Assembly (NCBI GenBank): GCA_020205615.1
Contig: CM035162.1
Location: forward strand, 46,056,464-46,120,463
Source: Panax quinquefolius
Lineage: Eukaryota > Streptophyta > Magnoliopsida > Apiales > Araliaceae
Reading direction: 5' to 3'
Length of the DNA stretch: 64,000 nucleotides
Shown: one piece after another, positions 10,831 through 21,497 of the stretch
How the letters are laid out: each line of letters starts with the position of its first letter
How positions within the stretch are numbered: position 1 is the stretch's first letter
Program-made: the position numbers and the translations under genes
Notes under the pieces: generated by a model
Seen by the model: only the letters and a program-made list of their open reading frames with translations
Databases searched by the model: none
Told to the model about the DNA's origin: nothing

Positions 10831-12129
10831 CCTTACATGAAAAAGTTCCAAATTTGATAAAAAGTTCTAATCAATATTTCAGCATAATGATATTGAAGAA
10901 ATAATATCATTTAAGAAGAAATAACATTCCTTACCTCAAAGAATCAGTACTTCGGAATGAAAGGTCAGAAGTGATGCTGAATGAAACTTGTACTGAACAG
11001 CAACTCTCAAAGTATCTAAATACTCACAAAATACGCTCAATAATATAGAGAGAGAAAGAGAGAAAGCTTATGTTTCTGGTGTGATTTTCAATTCTAACTT
11101 AGTCCTCTATTTATAGGAAAATGTTAGCCCGCCAAGCGACTTCGACTCACTACACGATGGCTTTACTCCGCTACTATTGCCACCCACCACATTTGAAATA
11201 AAATTCAGCACATTTTTCACCAACCACAAGTGGGGCCCACTCAATTCTAGAATTTTCCACCAAAATCAATTATAACCCTACTTTCTCCTAATCAAACACC
11301 TCTTAAAATTCATAACAAATCATTCGCTCATTTTAACGGTTCAAAATTTGTGGACATATACTCAACTTATATATGTATAACATATCCAAAAATTACAACG
11401 ATCCAACTATTTGATTAAATATTATAACTCACACAATAAAAAGTCGTAATAACATCGATTTGATCTTTTAATACCTCCAATCCGACAAAAATACAAATAA
11501 AACATCTCAAAGATTAATTCCTTCATTAATAACCACATAAATAAATCCATCATTTATATTCATATAAAATAAATATTTCCTTATCATATGAATCAATAAT
11601 TAATTATTCACAAATAATATTACGTAATCACATTTATGACAACCAGTCGTTCCCGAGAAAGAGGGGCTTCCAATAAGGATCTCTCCTTCTTCGGTAGCGC
11701 AATTAGGTGACCAAACCTCTCCTTAGATGTAACTTTCTAGACATTGCCAATAATGTTATTTAATAATATTATTCAAATAATATGAATTATTGATCCGATA
11801 ATGAGAAATACTTGTGCAAAGGACAATTATTGAAAGCAAAGAATAATATAAAATACCAACGCAAAGAATTATTGAATCAATAAAATAAAATAATTGAATA
11901 AAGAATTATCGTAATAATTATTGAGTAGTGCCTTCTTACGTAAGGATCAATAATTCAACACTATTATGCAATACCGCAGTGTAATCTCTTGCAAACCACG
12001 CCAGACATCACGTATTTTAACCAACGGGTATTCCAACATCTTAACTTGTATAACAACTTATATTTGTCGTTTTCCTCATCCAATCGCTTTCACATGGGCT
12101 CACACACATGGCAAGCGCTTGGTCGCATT

Positions 12130-12195
12130 TAATATTCCCCGACAATGACGAATATTCCACGACCAAACGAATATTCCCCGACAAAATGAATATTT
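12130..12195. repeat. GAATATTCCC(C/A)GAC subrepeats
   Basis: Three to four copies of AATATTCCCCGAC or a close variant spaced about 20 bp apart near the U3 end of the antisense LTR. A reduced version (two copies) is at about 22165-22205 in the related LTR fragment. The core GAATATTC is palindromic. Confidence 0.6.
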
Positions 12196-12336
12196 TATAA
12201 CCACTTGCTTATTTTGAAATATTTGCGTATTTAACCCTTAACTATCCACATTAATCAAATCAACCCTTACTATTTCAAAATAATAAATAAAGGAAATTCC
12301 TTTTTATTTAAAAAAATTTCGGGGTCTTACACATAC

Positions 12337-12960
12337 AACCCCAACAACCGCAATCATCCAAACTTCAGTTGGTAAAATAATCAAGGAAATCAGCAGAATC
12401 AGTTTCAGTCGAATAATCAGTTTTAGTCACAGCCAGCGCAGCCATAGTTACTCTAAGACCACCTTTTCCGCCGGGATTTTCTCAATAACAACAACATCAC
12501 ACTCCAGCTGCACCTATGTAAGAAAAGAAATCATAAATGGAGGAGATGATGATGAAGTACATGGCGAATACTGAGGTTATGATCAAAAGCCAAGTAGTGG
12601 CTATTAAAAATCTAGAAACTCAGATAGGGCAATTGGCGATTATGCTTAACAACAGACCCCAGGGTTCATTTCCAAGAAATACGGAAGCAAATCCACGAAG
12701 AAACGGGAAGGAACAGTGTCAAGTGATCACATTGAGGTCTAGGAAAAATATTGCAGAGACTAAGAGTCGCGCACCCGCGCCTTGTTATACTGAGGAGGCC
12801 ACGCTGTTGCGCGAGGCAGAGCAATAGACTCAGCAGGGAGAAAATTAATAAGAATCTGAGTCGCAGCGAGGAGAGAAGGATAAAGCACGTTCAGATGAGA
12901 AGCCTAAGAATACAGTACCATCAGTTCACCCTCAGGTTCCGTATCTGCATAGACTAAATA
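12337..12960 (+). pseudogene. Athila A1 gag C-terminal region
   Basis: Resumes Athila gag after the solo LTR: a Gln/Asn-rich stretch (12340-12500), then an open frame 12537-12827 with MMMKYMANTEVMIKSQ, NLETQIGQLA, NRPQGSFPRNTEANPR and QVITLRSRK, a typical Athila gag tail. The Gln/Asn-rich part carries stops. The frame ends at TAG 12827 and the downstream link to protease (12830-12990) is shifted. Its counterpart in the second Athila copy is 42790-43400. Confidence 0.82.
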
Positions 12961-12992
12961 AACAGAGGGAAGATAAACAATTCAGCAAGTTC

Positions 12993-13718
12993 TTGGAGGT
13001 ATTTAAAAAGCTGCAGATCAACATACCTTTCGCTGAGGGATTGGAACAGATGCCAAGTTATGGAAAGTTCATGAAGGGTATATTGTCAAAGAAGAGGAGA
13101 TTAGACGAGTTTGAAACAGCGGCCTTGACAGAGGAATGGAATGCAGTGCTTCAGTGCAAATTACCTCCAAAGCCGAAGGATTCGGGCAGTTTCACAATTC
13201 CATGCATGATCGGGAAGATGAGTTTTAGTAAGTGTTTATGTGATCTCGAAGCAAGTATCAATTTGATGCCCTTGTCAGTATTCAATCAGTTGGGATTGCC
13301 GGCTCGAAGGCCGACAAATATTTCGTTGTAGTTAGCTGACAGATCCATCACGTATCCACGAGGAATTATTGAAGATGTACTGGTAAAGGTGGACAAATTT
13401 ATCTTTCCGGCTGACTTCATCATCTTAGATTATGAGGAAGACAAGAGTATACCAATCATACTGGGTAGACAATTCTTAGCCACAAGAAGAACTTTGATAG
13501 ACGTGCAAAAAGGGGAACTCACTTTGCATGTACATGATCAGGAGGTTACTTTTAACGTCTTCAAGGCAATGAAGTTCCCAACAGATGAAGAAGAATGCTT
13601 CCGGGTTGACTTGGTGGATCGGGTTCTAAATGATGAAGTACAGAGTCTAGTGGATTATGAACCTTTGAGAAATATCATTGCTGAAAATTTAGATTTGGAG
13701 GACGAGGAATTTAACTAA
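12993..13718 (+). pseudogene. Athila A1 aspartic protease region, active-site Gly changed
   Basis: Two open stretches, 12993-13331 and 13389-13718, are separated by a TAG at 13329. The sequence shows the Athila pre-protease segment (FAEGLEQMPSYGKFMKGILSKK), then SGSFTIPCMIG, the catalytic loop CDLEASINLMPLS and later ILGRQFLATRRTLIDV. Athila proteases normally have D-L/F-G-A at the active site. Here the glycine codon is GAA (DLEA, 13242-13253), which should abolish activity; the second copy keeps DFGA. The stop at 13329 also breaks the frame. Confidence 0.85.
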
Positions 13719-13721
13719 CTT

Positions 13722-14885
13722 GTGCAATATCTGGATACCACTCCACAATTCAGAAAATTCAGAACACCTGTCGAGCCATTGACGATAGCTGGAGAGTCAT
13801 CGGTAAAATTGAAGCCATCTCTTGAGACACCTCTAGAACTTGAATTAAAACCACTTCCTGAACATCTCAAGTATGCATTTTTAAATAAAGATTCAAAGCT
13901 ACCTGTGATTATTTCTTCTGCACTAACATCTTTTAAGGAAGAAAATCTGCTACGAGTGCTTCGAGAGTTCAAATCAGCTATTGGATGGACCATAACAGAT
14001 ATCAAAGGGATCAGCCCTTCGTTTTGCATGCCTAAGATCTTGATGGATGATAGGAGTAAGCCGTAGGTTGAGCAGCAAAGGAGACTTAATCCGATAATGA
14101 AAGAAGTGGTTAAGAAAGTGGTACTGAAATGGATGCATGCATGCATAATCTATCTGATCTCAAACAGCTCATGGGTGAGCCCAGTGCAGTGTGTACCAAA
14201 AAAGGGTGGCATGACCGTCGTGACTAATGAGAATAATGAGTTAATTCCAACATGAACAGTGACAGGGTGGAGAATTTGCATGGACTGCCGCACGCTCAAC
14301 AAAGCTACAAGGAAATATCATTTTCCACTACCATTCATTGATCAAATGTTGGACAGATTAGCAGGTCATGAGTATTACTGCCTTCTGGACGATTATTCAG
14401 GTTACAATCAGATTATGATAGCTCCAGAAGACCAGGAAAAGACTACCTTCACATGTTTATATGGCACTTTTTCTTTCAGAAGGATGTCTTTCGGGTTGTG
14501 CAACGCTCCAGCCACCTTTCAGAGATATATGATGGTTATTTTTTCAAACATGGTGGAACAGAATGTGGAGGTATTTATGGATGATTTTTTAGTCTTCGGG
14601 GATTCATTCGACTTATGCCTTGAGAATTTGGTGATGGTTTTGAAGAGGTGTGTTGAGACAAATTTAGTGCTGAACTGGGAAAAGTGCCATTTTATTGTAC
14701 AAGAAGGAATCATACTGGGACATAAATTTTTGAAGAAGGAACTCGAGGTGGATAGGGCTAAGCTGGACACTATTAAGAAATTGCCACCACCTACTTCAGT
14801 GAAAGGTGTTCACAGTTTTCTGGGACATGCAGGTTTTTACCACAGATTCATCAAGGACTTCTCCAAGATAACTAAACCACTGTGA
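13722..14885 (+). pseudogene. Athila A1 reverse transcriptase
   Basis: The linker and RT start lie in frame 13722-14066 (LPVIISSALTSF, WTITDIKGISPSFCMPKIL), which ends at TAG. The main RT domain is in 14259-14885: TGWRICMDCRTLNKATRK, FPLPFIDQMLDRLAGHEYY, LDDYSGYNQI, SFGLCNAPATFQR, and catalytic FMDDFLVFG near 14573-14597 with both aspartates kept. SFLGHAGFYHRFIKDFSKI follows before TGA at 14883-14885. At least two stops separate protease, RT and RNase H, so no polyprotein can be made. Confidence 0.9.
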
Positions 14886-14891
14886 AGTTTA

Positions 14892-15431
14892 TTGGAGAAG
14901 GATGCGCAGTTTAATTTTGATGAGGCTTGCGTGTCGACATTTGAGCACTTAAAAGGGAAATTAACATCAGCACCAATTAATACTGCACCGGATTGGGATT
15001 TGCCATTTGAGCTGATGTGTGATGCCAGTGATTTTGTCGTAGGGGCTACTTTGGGGAAGAGGAAAGAGAAGATGTTTTATGTTATTTATTATGCCAGCAA
15101 GACCCTTATAGATGCACAGTTGAACTACACCACCACAGAGAAAGAGTTATTTGCAGTGGTGTACGCCTTTGATAAATTTCGAACATATCTGATTGGCACA
15201 AAGGTGATAGTGTATACGGATCACACGCCAATTCGACATTTAGTGGCAAAGAAGGATGCAAAGCCGCGGTTGATCAGATGGATTTTATTACTGCAGGAAT
15301 TTGATTTGGAGATCAAGGATAGAAAGGGCACTAAAAAACAAGTGGCGGACCACTTATCTCGACTTGAGAATCCGGAAAGGGAAGTAGATGACAAAGTTGT
15401 GATTAATGAATCCTTTCCAGATGAGCAGTAG
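14892..15431 (+). pseudogene. Athila A1 RNase H
   Basis: An open frame of 179 codons with the RNase H pattern of Ty3-type elements: [14 protein letters not shown] (first Asp), [32 protein letters not shown] (the catalytic Glu in TEKEL), [13 protein letters not shown] (Asp in YTDH, about 15216-15230), then [19 protein letters not shown]. The domain itself is uninterrupted, one of the better preserved parts of A1. It is separated from RT by a stop at 14885 and from integrase by a stop at 15431. Confidence 0.88.
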
Positions 15432-15434
15432 TTT

Positions 15435-16738
15435 GTGGTGAAAGGGGAAGTGCCGTGGTTTGCAGACTACGCAAACTATTTGGTGAGTAAGATGGTACCT
15501 TCTGACTTGGTGGGTTATCAAAAGAAGAAATTCCTGCATTATGTCAAATGGTACATATGGGATGAGCCTTATTTGTTTAAACAATGTGCTGATCAAATGA
15601 TAAAAAGGTGTATCCCGTATAACGAGACCGAGGGAATTTTGCAAGATTGTCATTCTTCAGTGTATGGTGGTCACTATAGAGGAGAAAGAACAGCGGCTAG
15701 AGTACTACAAGCGGGATTTTACTGGCTGACAATTTTCAAGGATGCATATAGTTTGTCCAGTGGTGCGATAGATGTAAGAGAGTGGGGAGCATTTCCAAAA
15801 GAAATGAAATGCCATTAAATACGATCCTCGAAGTTGAAATTTTTGATGTGTGGGGGATTGATTTCATGGGCCCTTTTTTTTCTTCCTGCGGAAATCTCTA
15901 CATCTTACTCGTAGTGGATTATGTCTCGAAATGGGTAGAAGTGGCAGCTCTTCCGATAAATGATGCCAAGGTAGTTCTCAAGTTTTTACACAGGAGTATC
16001 TTCACTAGATTTGGGACTCCAAGGGCCATCATCGGTGACGAAGGCAGTCATTTTTACAACAGACAGTTTACAGCTTTGTTGGCTAAGTATGGGGTGAACC
16101 ATCGCATTGCTACATCTTATCACCCACAAACGAATGGCCAAGCTGAAGTGTCGAATCGAGAAGTAAAAAGAATCCTTGAAAAGGTTGTGAATCCCATGAG
16201 GAAGGATTGGTCGTTAAATTTGGATGATGCAGTATGGGCCTATAGGACTGCATACAAAACTCTGTTGGGCATGTCACCTTTTCAACTTGTGTATGGAAAA
16301 GTCTGTCACCTTCCTATGGAGCTAGAGCATAAGGCATATTAGGCAATTCGGAAGCTCAATTTTGATTTGAAAGCTGCAGGGGAGAAACGCTTACTCCAAC
16401 TTAATGAGTTGGATGAATTCATATTACAGGCATATGAGAATTCAAATCTGTACAAGGAGAAGGTAAAAAAATGGCATGACCAAAAAATCATAGAGAGGAC
16501 ATTTAAACTGGAACAAAGGGTTTTGCTATATAACTCCAGACTTAAACTTTTTCCCAAAAAGCTGAAATCGAGTTGGTCAGTGCCATTTACAGTGAAGACT
16601 GTCTTTCCACATGGTGCAATTGAAGTATTTGATAAATTCTCGGATCAGCCTTTTAAAGTGAATGGGCAGTGCTTGAAGCATTATTTTGGTGGCGAGGTGG
16701 ACAAACAGAAAGTCACCTCAATTCTTTCTTCGACGTGA
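15435..16738 (+). pseudogene. Athila A1 integrase, one frameshift and one stop
   Basis: The N-terminal part (15435-15818) has the two histidines of the zinc module in CHSSVYGGHYRGERTAARVLQAGFYW. The frame then slips near 15755, and the two cysteines (CDRCKR) survive in the next frame. The core runs 15782-16342: [38 protein letters not shown], giving all three DDE residues. After TAG at 16340-16342 the C-terminal domain continues to 16738 (YKEKVKKWHD, FKLEQRVLLYNSRLKLFPKKLKS). There is no chromodomain, as expected for Athila. Confidence 0.88.
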
Positions 16739-16749
16739 GATTCAGAGAC

Positions 16750-16798
16750 AGTCAAGCTAATTGACTATAACTTAGCGCTTAATGGGAGGTAACCCATT
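16750..16798 (+). other. Paired hairpins just after Athila pol
   Basis: Two perfect short inverted repeats follow the pol stop: AGTCAA (16750-16755) with TTGACT (16761-16766), and AATGGG (16781-16786) with CCCATT (16793-16798) around AGGTAA. Both recur after the integrase remnant of the second copy (54371-54387; 54403-54418). From memory, a GGGAGGCAACCC-type hairpin is common downstream of pol in Athila-like elements. A role in RNA processing or in expressing the next ORF is conjecture. Confidence 0.55.
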
Positions 16799-16799
16799 A

Positions 16800-17603
16800 T
16801 TTCTATCTCTACTTAGTATTTATTCAGTTCAAGTTGCTTTTGTTTGCTCATTTTCATTCTTAGTTAGGATAGTGTGAGTATCTTTACATAATTATCATCG
16901 TAGCAGAAATTGAATAGGAGTATGTGTGTGCATTGCATTGAAATTAGGGTGACAGAATAGGCACTCATTTTTATTTAGTAAATCATGCTTTTACAGTGTC
17001 TATTAATGTTATTGCAGGTGTATTGGAGTGCATGCATTACTGTCTTGCAGTACTGGGAATAAAATTTAGCAAAGAAGTACCGAGGTCGTGGCGCCACTCA
17101 ATAATTACAAAGACAGAAATGCTGCCCATGTGATATACTACTGCCGCTGCACCATTAATTGCCACTCATATGCCATGTTCCACCACTTTCTTGTACACAC
17201 ACATATGTCGATTGAAAACTACACTCGTGCGCCCTCTCCCAAAACCCAAATGAAAGACCAAATGCGTGCAGCAAATACTAACAATGAAAAATTTTTAAGT
17301 TTTAAAAATGTGTTGGGGCTCGTTTGGTCTCTAATTTGAAATCACACAGAGGTGTATTCTATTGATCTCCTCAATAGACACGTCTCCTCATCTCTCGGCA
17401 GTTACACATTAAGCCTTACTATCATCTCCATTACGTGATTGTCGCTTCAGTATTTACACCCACGATTACACCCACCTTTCATAAGTGCAATATAAATTTA
17501 GGGTTTCTGATTGGGTTATGCAAAAACAAGTTTGGGGGTATTCTCATCATCGGCTCTTATTCATCATCAAGCAAATCATTTGCATTCTCTCTATCTTCTG
17601 CAA
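16800..17603 (+). other. Athila A1 spacer between pol and the post-pol ORF
   Basis: About 0.8 kb with no coding sequence I can support. The left two thirds align with 54423-55112 of the second Athila copy. Text near 17490-17545 (TTAGGGTTTC, then AAGTTTGGGGG) resembles an untranslated leader. The open frames 17088-17339 and 17435-17679 have no recognised family and are not conserved as frames in the other copy. Confidence 0.6.
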
Positions 17604-18772
17604 ATGGGTCCAAAACGAGCACGTTCTGTCTCTTTTTCCTCCTCCTCGTCTTCTAGTAACCAAGAAGAGGATGACGTGAACCACACGAAATTTATTAGTT
17701 TGGAGGCACAAATAGAATATTATCAAATCGTGGCCAAATCGTTTGTGAAGGAACGGGGATTTAAGCCTGAGAAGCAAGGTGACCAACTATGGAATATGAT
17801 ATGAGAAAGAGGCTGGGTTGGCTTGGCGGCAACTCATATGCCTATTCCCATGGGGTTGTTCGAGAGTTCTACGCGAATGCTAAGGATATAACGGGAGGAA
17901 TAACGTTAGTTTGAGGAGTGCAAGTGAATTTTCGACCTCCAGCGATCCGAGTAGTTTTCAGAATAAATGACGCACCACCGACTGGGTCTACTAATTAGGA
18001 CGAAGGTGCGCATCCAGAAATAGATTTGGAATTAGTAATTGCTGAATTGTGCATTCCAGGAACAAAATGGAATTATAAGGCAGGAACGAATGAGCCTAAA
18101 ACTTTTCCAGCGTCCACCTTGAATCGATATGCAACAGCATGGAATCTGTTTATCTGCGCCAAGTTAGTTATGTCATCTCACCAGTATGAAATAACCACTG
18201 AGCAGGCTATCATTTTGTGGGGCATCATCAAGGGCAAGTACATTGACGTAGGCCACCTAATTCATCAAAACATGTTGCGTTATTTACGGGGGAGCACTAC
18301 GGGGGGTATTCAACATGCGTCTGTGGTAGCCATGCTTTGTGTCCAACAAGGAGTCCAGTGGGATAACGAGCAGATGCAGAACCCAAGCCAAGACATCACA
18401 CATGCAACTATTGCCAAGTTCAAGGATTGGACGGGTGGTGAACCTCATCAGAGAGGATTAGGTTTTATCATTCAGCCCACATTTCTAGAGCCACCACTGC
18501 AACCCTCTCAGACTGATGAAGCAGGACCATCCACTCAAGCACCGGCTGCTACTGGGGATCGACAGCTCCGAAGGTTGGAGCGTAAGGTTGATGCCATGTA
18601 CGATAACTTTGCAGCGTTTGCTACGGTTCTCACGAGGTCATTGGCAGAGGCATTTGCACAGCAGGGTACAAAGCTTGAGTGGCCTCAGTTTGGATCAGCT
18701 GTGCCATATCCACCACCAGATTCACCACCCGAGGAGGGTGGTGCAGCAGAGCACCAGGGGAGTTTTCCTTAA
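17604..18772 (+). pseudogene. Athila A1 post-pol ORF (env position; plant transposon domain type)
   Basis: Starts with MGPKRARSVSF and a serine run, then HTKFISLEAQIEYY, and stops at 17804. The reading continues in another frame through VVREFYANAKDI (about 17855-17888). From about 18026 a clean 248-codon stretch runs to TAA at 18770-18772: CIPGTKWNYKAG, LNRYATAWNLFICAKLVMSSH, a long central domain, then LRRLERKVDAMYDNFAAF and a Pro-rich tail. From memory this is the putative plant transposon protein domain found in Athila-type ORFs. No signal peptide or membrane segment is seen, so an envelope role is not supported. Frameshift and stop make it a pseudogene. Confidence 0.72.
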
Positions 18773-19946
18773 CCCTTTACCTTCATTCACTATGACATTG
18801 AATATTATAAGTTTGGGGGTTTTGGGGTAGTAGTGTAGTTGCATTTAGTATGTGCATGTGTAGTTTCGTATGTTTAGCTTAGTTTCATAAAATATTTGCA
18901 TAAGTTTTAGTTATATGTTTAGTTGCATTTTATGTTTAGTGCATGTCTCACAAATTCTAGTTTGATGGAAATTTTGTCTAGCCTATGATGATAGTGAATT
19001 GTGAAGGATTGTTGAGTATTTTGGATAACATGAACTGAAATATAATGTTTTACACGATGAAATTCATAATGCTGTTTAAATGCTTTCGGTTTGCACGGAC
19101 GTGTCCACAATTGCTTGTAGGCATAAGAATGATGTGTTGCGTTGTTTAATAGAAAATGTGGTTTTAAAAAGGGAAATATGTGGAAAGTGAACTTATACTA
19201 TTTAAAACATTGATATTTAAACTTTGGGAAAACATGGGTATGCTATGTATAAAAAAAATGAAAAGCAATAACGTGGCTAGTCTTATTTCGGGGCCCTGGC
19301 TACTTGAGTAAGTACGTCCGTAGGGGTGTCTTAACACCTAGCGCCCTAAGGTTTTTCATGGTCTGGGAGTCATTGGTTGAAAACTCGCTAAGGGGTAGCA
19401 GTGTTTGCCTAATGGAATGAGGCATTGCACAGTCAAGTGAAAAAAAAGAAAAAAAAAAGAGAAAATGAAAAAGAAAAGAAAAATAGTAATAAACACCACG
19501 GGAAAGAGCAAAAAATGCCCTCGTGAGTAGCAATAAAGCAGTTAAGCCCATTGTTGAACCTTAGTTCGTTTTGATATGTTGGAACAGTCTTTGTTGCATA
19601 AGTACACACGAGTCTTGATTTAGACTGTAATTTTCTATTTTGAGCAGTTTAGCATGTGTATTCTTTGCTTAAATCAAGTTTTGCTGAACACAACACACAC
19701 ACACATCATCTCTATAGCATATATGAATTATCTAAGTGTATGATATTATGCCTATAGTTTAGTTTGAATTGGTATTCTTGAATCTGGATAATTCACTGAG
19801 GCATTTTGGACTGAAATTTTGTTAGAGTTGGAACAATGTGAGACTAGTTTGCATCATGATGTAGTTGCATAGCATGTAGTTGCATTTTCATTATTTATTA
19901 GTATGCATTGCTTGAGGGCAAGCAATAGTTCAAGTTTGGGAGTATT
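18773..19946 (+). other. Athila A1 3' untranslated region ending in a polypurine tract
   Basis: Non-coding. AAGTTTGGGGGTTTTGGGG lies near 18807-18828, a purine-rich A/G run at 19438-19490, and the final CAAGTTTGGGAG at 19931-19942 comes directly before the LTR start TGATAA. The last is the likely plus-strand primer. The repeated wording GTTGCATTTAG/TTGCATTTTC is also found in the Athila fragments at 23064-23359 and 55554-55849. Confidence 0.65.
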
Positions 19947-21497
19947 TGATAATTGGGTTTTATACCTACTTATTGGATATCAATTCACGCGAACTGTACC
20001 CATCTCAAGTACATTTTAGTGTGTTTTTAGTTGCATTTTGTTTATTTTGCATTGCATGTACTGAGAACTCCCTTTTGGTGCAAAAGTTTAGGAAATGGCA
20101 TAACTTGGTAATGGTAGATGGCATGAGACTAATGAAGCATGACACGAGGAACAATTGGAGATTTATAACTGAGGATAGATGAAGAATGAGTAGCAGGACA
20201 AAGAAGTAGTAGCAGCAAAATACAGAATCAAAACTGCAGAAGCCGCGCGGCTATATAGGCACAAACTCGCGCGCCCACGCGATCACCTGGATTTGATAGA
20301 TTTTGAAGACGCGCGCCCGCGCGATGATTACAAAGGGGAAGCACGAGGCCGCGCGCGACAACTGAAGCTGTTGATTTGTTTTATTTTAATTTTTAATTAG
20401 GAAGAGTTGTAATTGTTTAAAAACAATTCCTACTGGTGTCAGGCTTATTATTCAGTAGTTTTTTTTTGTGATTTTCATATTGGAACTAGGGTTTACACTT
20501 TGAGAGAATTCCAACGTAGAACCAAGCATAATCTCCATATTCTCTACTTCTTCTTTGGCTTTTCAATCACTGTGGATAAACTATTGTTACTTTGTTGGAT
20601 TTTAGTGAGGATTTTAACGTTACTTTTAGATTGTAATCAGCAATTGGGTTTGATCAATTCTTTCTTCTCTCTTTCAATTGTTTGTTTATTATCCATGTTT
20701 TGCTTTGATCCTATAATGGCTTTTGGTTCAGTCATGAACTAAACTCCATTATGGGATTCTAACGGATTTTAATATATAGTTTAATTGATTGCTTGACTGC
20801 TGGACTGTTTTACATATCATAAGGAATTTCTATCATGGTTGATTTGCATGTATGAATGATTGATCACCATTCATTTTAGTTACTTGTATGGAATTGAAAA
20901 ATAACATGCGGGTATGGATTGTAATCATGATAGCATGCATATATGGGGCTGTTTTGCTTAGCTTTGTATTTCGTGAATCAGATAGACATATATTGTTTCA
21001 TCGCATAAGTTAAATAAGGGTTTATGCTTAAATTCAATATTATTGCAATTTCACATAGACATATAGTGATTTTTGTTTTATTGATGATTACATGGTGTCT
21101 ATTTCATGTAGATGTTATGTAAGTGGGTCATAATACATTGAAAAATGGTTATGTCTACATTAGTGACCTTTGGCTACTTTCCTTTGCTATGTGAACAATC
21201 TTGCATGATGGTGGTAATTAGATGAATTATTAAATGATGTTAGGATCCCATTATTTCCAGATTTGATTTATTCTATTATTATTCTTAGTCTACTTGTTAT
21301 TTGATTCTAAATTAATTTTAAATCATAATCATAATTATTAGTTTAAGCATATAAAAATAGTGATAGAATTTATGCATAATAATTTGGTTTAGCAACTTTC
21401 TCCGTGGATCGATACTTGACTTACTCTGTATTACTTGTTGACGCATATATACTTGCATGAGTTAGAGCAATTTTGTTAAAACTAAAAAGAGGCAACA
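19947..21497 (+). repeat. 3' LTR of Athila A1 (right end approximate)
   Basis: Begins TGATAATTGGG after the purine tract, the form usual for Athila/Calypso-like LTRs. Near its end CTCCGTGGATCGATAC (about 21400-21415) is the region that in this clade comes shortly before the LTR end. The exact end could not be fixed because an antisense LTR fragment joins at about 21498. The 109-codon open frame 20413-20742 lies here and shows no family pattern. Confidence 0.65.
20241..20360. other. GC-rich CpG cluster in Athila LTR
   Basis: A 120-bp island in an otherwise AT-rich LTR with repeated GCGCGCCC(A/G)CGCGAT, seen near 20268-20283 and 20310-20325, plus GCCGCGCG at both ends. From memory, similar GC-rich blocks occur in Calypso/Diaspora-type LTRs. 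As dense CpG in silenced heterochromatin it is a likely heavily methylated site. Confidence 0.6.

Larger units (their letters stand above)
9666..12331 (-). mobile_element. Antisense solo LTR in Athila A1 gag
   Basis: On the minus strand this 2666-bp unit starts TGTAAGACCCCGAAATTT (at 12331) and ends GGGGGGCGTCA (at 9666), the TG...CA form of an LTR. The flanks are CATCT (9661-9665) and CATAC (12332-12336), a 5-bp target duplication with one mismatch. The second Athila copy at 42797-42810 reads straight through this point and acts as the empty site. No internal region is present. The start resembles Tekay-type LTRs, but the family is not certain. A related fragment lies at about 21498-22346. 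Confidence 0.85.
9399..21497 (+). mobile_element. Athila-like Ty3/gypsy element A1 (5' truncated by T1)
   Basis: A decayed Athila-type element: gag C-terminal half, protease, RT, RNase H, integrase, a separate post-pol ORF, a long 3' untranslated region and a 3' LTR. Its protease (SINLMPLS, KVDKFIFPADFIILD) and RT (TGWRICMDCRTLNKATRK, FMDDFLVFG) are typical of the Athila clade. The 5' LTR and N-terminal gag would lie left of the Tekay T1 insertion, outside the window. An antisense solo LTR (9666-12331) also interrupts it. The right end of its 3' LTR is approximate. Confidence 0.88.

Noticed and set aside
17604..18772. Retroviral-type envelope gene
   Set aside because: No signal peptide, membrane anchor or cysteine-rich ectodomain; the match is to a plant transposon-type domain.
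20413..20742. 109-codon open frame as a host or element gene
   Set aside because: It lies in the Athila 3' LTR, is leucine/phenylalanine-rich from AT-rich DNA, and has no recognisable domain.
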